From assembly GCA_030429005.1 (NCBI GenBank), contig JAUIDP010000017.1, forward strand, positions 1 to 47,573: a DNA stretch of 47,573 nt, read 5' to 3'. A program made the position numbers and the translations under genes. This DNA comes from Gammaproteobacteria bacterium (GTDB lineage: Bacteria; Pseudomonadota; Gammaproteobacteria; Steroidobacterales; Woeseiaceae). Shown here piece by piece: positions 42,289-47,573 of the stretch. Within the stretch, counting starts at the first letter, position 1; each line of letters begins with the position of its first letter. The notes beneath the pieces are model-generated. The model saw only the letters and a program-made list of their open reading frames with translations. It did no database searches and had not been told where the DNA came from.

Positions 42289-43302
42289 CTATCCACCTAT
42301 CCTGTACATCTCGACCTTGCTCTGCGCATGCGCCTCGGCAACGTCGACACGCCGCAGCTCACTGTAGCGATCTGCCCGCTGTAGCCATATACGCGACAGA
42401 ATATCGCTGAGATCGCTGTCGTCGGCGCCGTTGCGCAACGGACCTCGCAGGTCCGTGCCCTGGGTTGCGAACAGGCAAGTATAAAGCACGCCGTCGGCCG
42501 ACAGGCGTGCCCGGCTGCAGCTACCGCAAAACGGCGCGGTAACCGAGGATATGAAGCCAATCTCGCCCTGGCCGTCCAGGTACCGGTAGCGTCGGGCCAC
42601 TTCACCCGGATAATTTCGCTCGACCGGCTCCACGGGCCAGCGCGCCTGTACATGACCAAGGATTTCCCGTGACGGCACGACCTGCTCCATGCGCCAGCCA
42701 TTGCGATTGCCAACGTCCATGAATTCGATCAGGCGAACGATATGGCCGGTGCCCCGGAAGTGCTCGAGGAGATCGAGCACCGTGTGATCATTGACACCCC
42801 GTTGGACAACGACATTGATCTTGATCGGGTCGAGCCCGGCCTGCTCGGCTGCCGCGATACCCTCGAGCACCTGCGCAAGGTCACCGCGGCCACCACTCAT
42901 CGCCTTGAAGACGGCCGGGTCGAGACTGTCGAGGCTGATTGTCACGCGATCGAGACCCGCCTCGTGCAGCGAGCGGGCCTGCGGCGCGAGCAACATCGCG
43001 TTGGTGGTCAATGCCAGGTCCTCGACGCCAGGGACCGCGGCAATGCCCGCTACCAGTTCTGCAATATGTTTGTCGAGCAGCGGCTCTCCGCCGGTCAACC
43101 GAATCTTGGATACGCCCAGGCTGGTGGCGACGCGCACGATTTTGAGTATCTCGTCGTAAGTCAGGCGCTGCGATTTCCTGAGAAATTCATAGTCCGCGTG
43201 AAACTCCGTCGCCGGCATGCAGTACGGACAACGAAAATTGCAACGATCGAGCAAGGAAATCCTCAGGTCGTGTAGCGGTCTGCCAAGTGCATCTTCTGTC
43301 AT
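42289..43302 (-). CDS. moaA: GTP 3',8-cyclase
   Basis: Radical-SAM enzyme that starts molybdenum cofactor synthesis from GTP. The 337-residue product has the N-terminal cluster C21, C25, C28 (CNFRCPYC), GGEPLLDKH, and a C-terminal cluster CGSCSRARLSADGVLYTC. It ends in Gly-Gly, as needed for family activity. It is the first gene of moaA-moaC-mobA-moaD-moaE, and its start faces the acyl-CoA dehydrogenase pair across 94 bases. Confidence 0.96.
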   Translation of the reverse strand: MTEDALGRPLHDLRISLLDRCNFRCPYCMPATEFHADYEFLRKSQRLTYDEILKIVRVATSLGVSKIRLTGGEPLLDKHIAELVAGIAAVPGVEDLALTTNAMLLAPQARSLHEAGLDRVTISLDSLDPAVFKAMSGGRGDLAQVLEGIAAAEQAGLDPIKINVVVQRGVNDHTVLDLLEHFRGTGHIVRLIEFMDVGNRNGWRMEQVVPSREILGHVQARWPVEPVERNYPGEVARRYRYLDGQGEIGFISSVTAPFCGSCSRARLSADGVLYTCLFATQGTDLRGPLRNGADDSDLSDILSRIWLQRADRYSELRRVDVAEAHAQSKVEMYRIGG

Positions 43303-43396
43303 GCCGCTATTCTGCCCGATCTGGCATCGTTGTTCTTTATTTTGCCGTCGCTATGCTGCATCCTTTTCGACAGGTTCGCCAGCATCAGAGAAATCC

Positions 43397-44599
43397 ATGC
43401 ACGTTTCATTGACACCTGAAGAGTCAGCCTTTCGCGACGAAGTCCGTGCATTTTTCCGCGACGAAGTTCCCCGGGACATCCACGACAAGCAGGCCCGGCA
43501 CATCGCACTCGAACCCGAAGACCAGGTGCGTTTCCAGAAAATCCTGTACGAAAAAGGCTGGGCTGCACCGAACTGGCCGGTTGAGCACGGTGGCACCGGC
43601 TGGACGCTGGTGCAGAAGCACATCTTCGAAACGGAGATGGCGAATTCGAACATGCCGAGAATCGTTCCATTCGGCCTCGGCATGGTTGGTCCGGTGATTT
43701 ACAGTTTCGGCAACGATGAGCAGAAACAGCGCTTTCTCCCCGACATCCTGCAGAGCAACGTCTGGTGGTGCCAGGGATATTCCGAGCCTGGATCCGGCTC
43801 GGACCTGGCTTCGCTTAAAACCCGTGCCGAGCTGGACGGCGATGAATATGTCGTCAACGGCACCAAGATCTGGACGACCCTGGCGCAGTATGCAGACTGG
43901 ATCTTTTGTCTTGTGCGGACGTCGACGGGCACTGCCCGCAAGCAGGAAGGTATCAGCTTCCTGCTGATCGACATGCAGACGCCGGGCGTTTCGGTCAAAC
44001 CCATCATCACGATCGACGGCTCCCACGAAGTCAACGAAGTTCACTTCGAGAACGTGCGGGTGCCGGCCGCCAACCTGGTAGGCGAGGAAGGCAAGGGCTG
44101 GACCTACGGCAAGGTGCTGTTGCAGCACGAACGGACGGGCACAGCCGGGGTCGCGCGGACACAATACCGGTTACGACAGTTGCGTGACCAGGCCGGGCAG
44201 TCGGTTCGCGGCAGCGAACCCCTGTGCAAGGACCGCAATTTCATGCGCAGGATTGCCGCGGTCGAAGTTGAACTGAAAGCGCTGGAGTACACCGAACTTC
44301 GCACGCTGGCCGCTGTATCGGCCGGCAAGGCGCCCGGGGCCGAATCGTCAATTCTCAAGTTCAAGGGCACAGAACTGCAACAGGCGGTTGACGAGTTGTT
44401 TGTCGAGGCGGCCGGCTACTACGCACTGCCATACGTGCCCGAGCAGTACGCCCCGGGCTTTCCCGACGACCAGCGCATCGGCGCCGGCACCGAGACCGAT
44501 AGCGCCTCACACTATTTCAATTTCCGCAAAGCTTCGATCTATGGCGGGTCCAACGAGATCCAGAAGAACATCGTCGCCAAGCACGTATTGGGACTGTAG
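43397..44599 (+). CDS. Acyl-CoA dehydrogenase, subunit of a probable two-gene enzyme
   Basis: FAD enzyme of 400 residues, with the N-terminal helical domain from MHVSLTPEESAFRDEVRAFF, the FAD/substrate sheet WWCQGYSEPGSGSDLASLKT, KIWTT, and the C-terminal SIYGGSNEIQKNIVAKHVLGL. The position of the usual catalytic glutamate near the C-terminus (YEG in MCAD) is Gly here (YGG), as in many FadE-type proteins that act in pairs. The ATG at 43397 is chosen by homology. The second dehydrogenase begins 8 bases after its stop. Confidence 0.93.
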   Translation: MHVSLTPEESAFRDEVRAFFRDEVPRDIHDKQARHIALEPEDQVRFQKILYEKGWAAPNWPVEHGGTGWTLVQKHIFETEMANSNMPRIVPFGLGMVGPVIYSFGNDEQKQRFLPDILQSNVWWCQGYSEPGSGSDLASLKTRAELDGDEYVVNGTKIWTTLAQYADWIFCLVRTSTGTARKQEGISFLLIDMQTPGVSVKPIITIDGSHEVNEVHFENVRVPAANLVGEEGKGWTYGKVLLQHERTGTAGVARTQYRLRQLRDQAGQSVRGSEPLCKDRNFMRRIAAVEVELKALEYTELRTLAAVSAGKAPGAESSILKFKGTELQQAVDELFVEAAGYYALPYVPEQYAPGFPDDQRIGAGTETDSASHYFNFRKASIYGGSNEIQKNIVAKHVLGL

Positions 44600-44607
44600 A
44601 CGAGCTC

Positions 44608-45711
44608 ATGGATTTTTCACTTTCCGAGTTCCAGGGAATGCTGGCCGACAGCGTCGGCAAGTTCGTTGACAATGAATACTCGTTCGCCAGGCGGATGGCG
44701 AACGCCGACAGCAGCACCGGCTACGGCGAGGACACCTGGGCCAGTTTCTGTGAATTGGGATGGACGGCGTTGCCATTTCCGGAAGCTGATGGCGGACTGG
44801 ACGGCGGCCCACTGGAAACAATGTTGCTGATGCAGCAATTCGGCCGCGGTCTCGTCGTCGAACCCTATCTCGCAAACATCGTGCTGGCCGGCGGCGTACT
44901 ATGCCGCGCGGCAAACGCGGCACAGAAAGCCCGGTGGTTGCAGCCGATCATTGCGGGCGACCTGCAGGCAGCGCTGGCTATTGCCGAGCCCCAGAATCGC
45001 TACGACCACGCCGCTGTCGAAACCCGCGCGGTACGCGACGGCGACACCTGGGTGATCGATGGCAAAAAGAGCGTGGTCTTCAATGGTGGCAACGCGGACC
45101 TGTTTGTAATTCCTGCAGAAAGTGACGGCATTTCGCTGTTCGCCCTGGCCAGCGATACGCCCGGTATCGACGTCCAGCGTTACCGGACCGTTGACGGCAG
45201 CACGGCCGCAGATATAACACTCTCGGGCGTCCGCGTTGACGACGGTGCCCTGCTTGGCGCCGCCGGCGAAGGTCTTGCCACGTTCGACGCTGTCATTGAC
45301 GACGCGATTCTTGCTGTTGCCGCGGAAGCAGTCGGCATCATGCAGGCACTGACGGACAAGACGGTCGAATACTGCAAGAACCGGGTGCAGTTCGGCGTGC
45401 CGATCGGCAGTTTCCAGGCATTGCAGCACCGCATGGTCGACATGCTGACGGCCAGCGAGCAAAGCTACTCGCTGTTGTTGTGGGCGACGATGGCCTGCGC
45501 TGACAGGACCGACGAAGCAAAACGCGCTGTCAGTGCCATCAAGTACCAGGTTGGCACAGCCGGCAAACTGGTCGGGCAGGAGGCGATCCAGTTACACGGC
45601 GGCATGGGGATGAGCTGGGAGGTCGATGTCGGCCACTACTTCAAGCGACTGACCGTCATCGGGCAGATTCTCGGCAATGCCGACTGGCACCTGGACAGGC
45701 TGCTCGACTAG
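44608..45711 (+). CDS. Acyl-CoA dehydrogenase, second gene of the pair
   Basis: A 367-residue acyl-CoA dehydrogenase of the shorter partner type: MDFSLSEFQGMLADSVGKFVDNEY, ALAIAEPQNRYD, KKSVVFNGGNADLFVI and the C-terminal QLHGGMGMSWEVDVGHYFKRL. Compared with its neighbour it has a divergent flavin region (AEPQNRYD in place of SEPGSGSD). The pairing of a 400- and a 367-residue member in one operon resembles heteromeric alpha2beta2 dehydrogenases known for steroid side-chain degradation; that function is inferred. Confidence 0.9.
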   Translation: MDFSLSEFQGMLADSVGKFVDNEYSFARRMANADSSTGYGEDTWASFCELGWTALPFPEADGGLDGGPLETMLLMQQFGRGLVVEPYLANIVLAGGVLCRAANAAQKARWLQPIIAGDLQAALAIAEPQNRYDHAAVETRAVRDGDTWVIDGKKSVVFNGGNADLFVIPAESDGISLFALASDTPGIDVQRYRTVDGSTAADITLSGVRVDDGALLGAAGEGLATFDAVIDDAILAVAAEAVGIMQALTDKTVEYCKNRVQFGVPIGSFQALQHRMVDMLTASEQSYSLLLWATMACADRTDEAKRAVSAIKYQVGTAGKLVGQEAIQLHGGMGMSWEVDVGHYFKRLTVIGQILGNADWHLDRLLD

Positions 45712-45748
45712 GCAGTACCTGGCCGGTGGCTACGGCGGTGCCGCGCGG

Positions 45749-47422
45749 CTATGCCATCGCCTGTTTTTCGATTTTCGCCCAGGAATCGCGCAGTGTGATG
45801 ATTCGGTTTAACACCGGCTTCGCTGCACTGTGGTCGGCCGAATCAACGCAGAAATAGCCCACGCGCTCGAACTGCACCGGCTCACCGACCGCGAGGTCCG
45901 CAAGGGCAGGCTCCAGCATCGCCGTTACGGTTGTCAGGGACTGTGGATTCAGTTCCTGCATGAAGTCTTCGGCGGAATTCGGGTCCGGGCTGGCAAACAG
46001 GCGATCGTACAGGCGTACTTCGGCGGGCACAGCATGTGCAGCGGAAACCCAGTGGATCGTACCCTTGACCTTGCGATCGCTCGTACCCGTGCCACTCCGC
46101 GTATCCGGATCATAGGAGCATCGGAGCTCGGTGATCTCGCCGCTCGCGTCCCTGATCACCTCATCGCAGCGAATGATATAGCCGTTGCGCAAACGCACCT
46201 CACCGCCGGGCTTCAGGCGGAAGAACTTGCGCGGCGCGTCTTCCATGAAGTCGTCCCGCTCAATGTACAACTCGCCCGAGAACGGAACCGCGCGTTCCCC
46301 GAGCTCGGGCCGGTTCGGATGATTGCTCGCCTGCATCATCTCCACCTGCCCTTCCGGGTAGTTGGTCAACACGACCTTGAGCGGGTGAATGACGCCCATG
46401 CGCCGTTCCGCCACGTCACCAAGCACCTCGCGAACGCAGGTTTCGAAAGCAGCCATCTCGATCAGCTTGTCTTTCTTGGTGACACCGCCGCGCCTGACGA
46501 ATTCGCGCAACGCCTCGGCCGGGTACCCACGTCGTCGCATACCGGCAATCGTCGGCATGCGCGGGTCATCCCAGCCGGTCACCGTACCGTCCTCAACCAG
46601 CGCATTGAGGCGTCGCTTGCTGGTGATCGCATAGGCAAGATTCAGGCGCGAAAACTCGATCTGCCGGGGTCGGTGCTCGGGCTGCAACCGGTCCAGCAGC
46701 CAGTCGTATAACGGCCGGTGATCCTCGAACTCGAGGGTGCAAAGCGAATGCGTAATGTGCTCCAGCGCGTCCGACATCGTATGCGCAAAATCGTACATCG
46801 GGTAGATACACCACTTGTCGCCCGTATGCTGGTGACTGACGTGGCGGATGCGATACAGCGCCGGGTCGCGCAGGTTCATGTTCGGCGAAGCCATGTCGAT
46901 CTTCGCGCGCAAAAGGTGTGCGCCATCGGCAAACTCCCCGTCACGCATGCGGCGAAACAGGTCCAGGTTCTCGTCGATCGACCGGTCCCGGTACGGGCTG
47001 TTTTTGCCGGCTTCGGTCAGCGTGCCGCGGTACTCGCGAATTTCCTCGGCGCTGAGACTGTCGACATAAGCGGCGCCCGTCTCGATCAGCTGTTCGGCGA
47101 ATGCGTACAACTGGTCGAAGTAGTCGGACGCGTGCGTCAGGCGGTCCTCCCAGTCAAAACCCAGCCACTTGACGTCACGCTCAATGGCCTGCACGTACTC
47201 CTCGCTTTCCTTACCCGGGTTCGTGTCGTCAAAGCGCAGGAATGTCAGTCCGCCGGTTTCCTCGGCGACGCCAAAATTCAGGCAGATCGACATGACATGA
47301 CCGATATGCAGGTAGCCGTTGGGCTCGGGCGGAAACCGGGTCACTATCCGGTCATGTTTGCCGGATTCGAGATCGTCGTGAATGATCTGGCGAATGAAAT
47401 CGCGCGGAGTTGCGTCACTCAT
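45749..47422 (-). CDS. glnS: Glutaminyl-tRNA synthetase
   Basis: Class I synthetase that charges tRNA-Gln. The 557-residue product (E. coli 554) has the HIGH motif in [13 protein letters not shown] (residues 30-42), [19 protein letters not shown] and the KMSKS-like [11 protein letters not shown], then the beta-barrel anticodon-binding domain. Its presence means that glutamine is attached directly rather than by amidation of Glu-tRNA-Gln. It starts 33 bases after the end of the Fur-family gene. Confidence 0.97.
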   Translation of the reverse strand: MSDATPRDFIRQIIHDDLESGKHDRIVTRFPPEPNGYLHIGHVMSICLNFGVAEETGGLTFLRFDDTNPGKESEEYVQAIERDVKWLGFDWEDRLTHASDYFDQLYAFAEQLIETGAAYVDSLSAEEIREYRGTLTEAGKNSPYRDRSIDENLDLFRRMRDGEFADGAHLLRAKIDMASPNMNLRDPALYRIRHVSHQHTGDKWCIYPMYDFAHTMSDALEHITHSLCTLEFEDHRPLYDWLLDRLQPEHRPRQIEFSRLNLAYAITSKRRLNALVEDGTVTGWDDPRMPTIAGMRRRGYPAEALREFVRRGGVTKKDKLIEMAAFETCVREVLGDVAERRMGVIHPLKVVLTNYPEGQVEMMQASNHPNRPELGERAVPFSGELYIERDDFMEDAPRKFFRLKPGGEVRLRNGYIIRCDEVIRDASGEITELRCSYDPDTRSGTGTSDRKVKGTIHWVSAAHAVPAEVRLYDRLFASPDPNSAEDFMQELNPQSLTTVTAMLEPALADLAVGEPVQFERVGYFCVDSADHSAAKPVLNRIITLRDSWAKIEKQAMA

Positions 47423-47455
47423 GTTTGCTGTGTGGCCGTCTAAAGGAGCGCTATT

Positions 47456-47573
47456 CTACGCACTTTGCTGCGCGGTTCGACAGTTCTTGCACAGCCCGTC
47501 GATTTCCAGCATCTGCCGGGTTGCTTCAAATCCGTGCTCCCGTGCGGTGTCCCGGACCAGCTCCTCGATCCCG
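47456..47573 (-). CDS. Fur-family metal regulator, C-terminal 38 residues (runs off the window)
   Basis: The visible end reads GIEELVRDTAREHGFEATRQ followed by MLEIDGLCKNCR and a short tail. The helix and final strand ending in a CxxC pair are typical of the dimerisation domain of Fur-family regulators, where the two cysteines hold a structural zinc. GLCxxC is common in Zur and PerR-like members, so a zinc regulator is possible, but too little is present to decide. Confidence 0.75.
   Translation of the reverse strand, partial: GIEELVRDTAREHGFEATRQMLEIDGLCKNCRTAQQSA

Noticed and set aside
43217..43396. In-frame extension of the first acyl-CoA dehydrogenase
   Set aside because: It overlaps the 5' end of moaA on the other strand and does not resemble dehydrogenase sequence.

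Overview
The window is about 47.6 kb of dense chromosomal sequence from a GC-rich gammaproteobacterium, most likely a marine or aquatic heterotroph. The evidence for this is the block hisS-rodZ-pilW-rlmN-ndk-isc-trmJ, the queA-tgt-yajC-secD-secF order, xerD-dsbC, a 1611-residue NAD-glutamate dehydrogenase, a long TonB-dependent receptor and several acyl-CoA enzymes. A Woeseiaceae or Steroidobacterales-like host is a guess from gene style; no rRNA or other marker is present to prove it. There is no prophage, insertion sequence, CRISPR array or obvious genomic island.

Layout. 1-6482 (minus): trmJ, iscS, a degenerate IscU-like gene, iscA, ndk, rlmN, pilW, rodZ and the 5' part of hisS. 6569-7363 (plus): suhB. 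7364-7711: an intergenic stretch filled by a nested inverted-repeat element. 7712-13094 (minus): queA, tgt, yajC, secD, secF. 13146-15413 (minus): an ECF sigma factor, a membrane-anchored probable anti-sigma factor and a periplasmic PDZ protein. 15502-15588: tRNA-Leu(CAA), then a zinc-ribbon NUDIX hydrolase. 16167-17923 (minus): xerD-dsbC. 18082-20869 (plus): plsC-like acyltransferase, thiolase, HSD10-type dehydrogenase. 20901-21139: a second nested inverted-repeat element. 21153-22796 (minus): ETF-ubiquinone oxidoreductase. 22826-30098 (plus): zapE, a MarR regulator, NAD-GDH, gpmA. 30102-33384 (minus): acyl-CoA ligase, a catalytically dead-looking SDR, tesB. 33545-39457 (plus): TonB-dependent receptor, M49-like metallopeptidase, cysteine synthase-glutaredoxin fusion. 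39454-43302: MaoC hydratase, mocA, and a tight moaA-moaC-mobA-moaD-moaE operon. 43397-45711 (plus): two adjacent acyl-CoA dehydrogenases. 45749 to the end (minus): glnS and the 3' end of a Fur-family gene.

How the genes fit together. Thiolase, HSD10-type dehydrogenase, ETF-QO, acyl-CoA ligase, TesB, MaoC and the two acyl-CoA dehydrogenases make a scattered but nearly complete acyl-CoA oxidation kit, with ETF-QO delivering electrons to the quinone pool. The receptor, metallopeptidase and CysK-Grx genes look like one transcription unit. The molybdenum genes cover cofactor synthesis from GTP to the nucleotide form, except MoaB/MogA and MoeA, which are not in the window.

The most unusual signal is a family of stem-loop repeats at 7403-7703 and 20901-21139. 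Each locus lies between convergent genes. Each holds two copies in inverted orientation with a nearly invariant loop core (GGCTCGCTTYGCTGCGCTT), and each is wrapped in a further long inverted repeat. The stems differ between copies but stay complementary. Other points of interest are the IscU-like protein missing two of its three cluster cysteines, the CysK-glutaredoxin fusion, an SDR lacking the whole catalytic tetrad, and two CRP-like palindromes in front of the acyltransferase.
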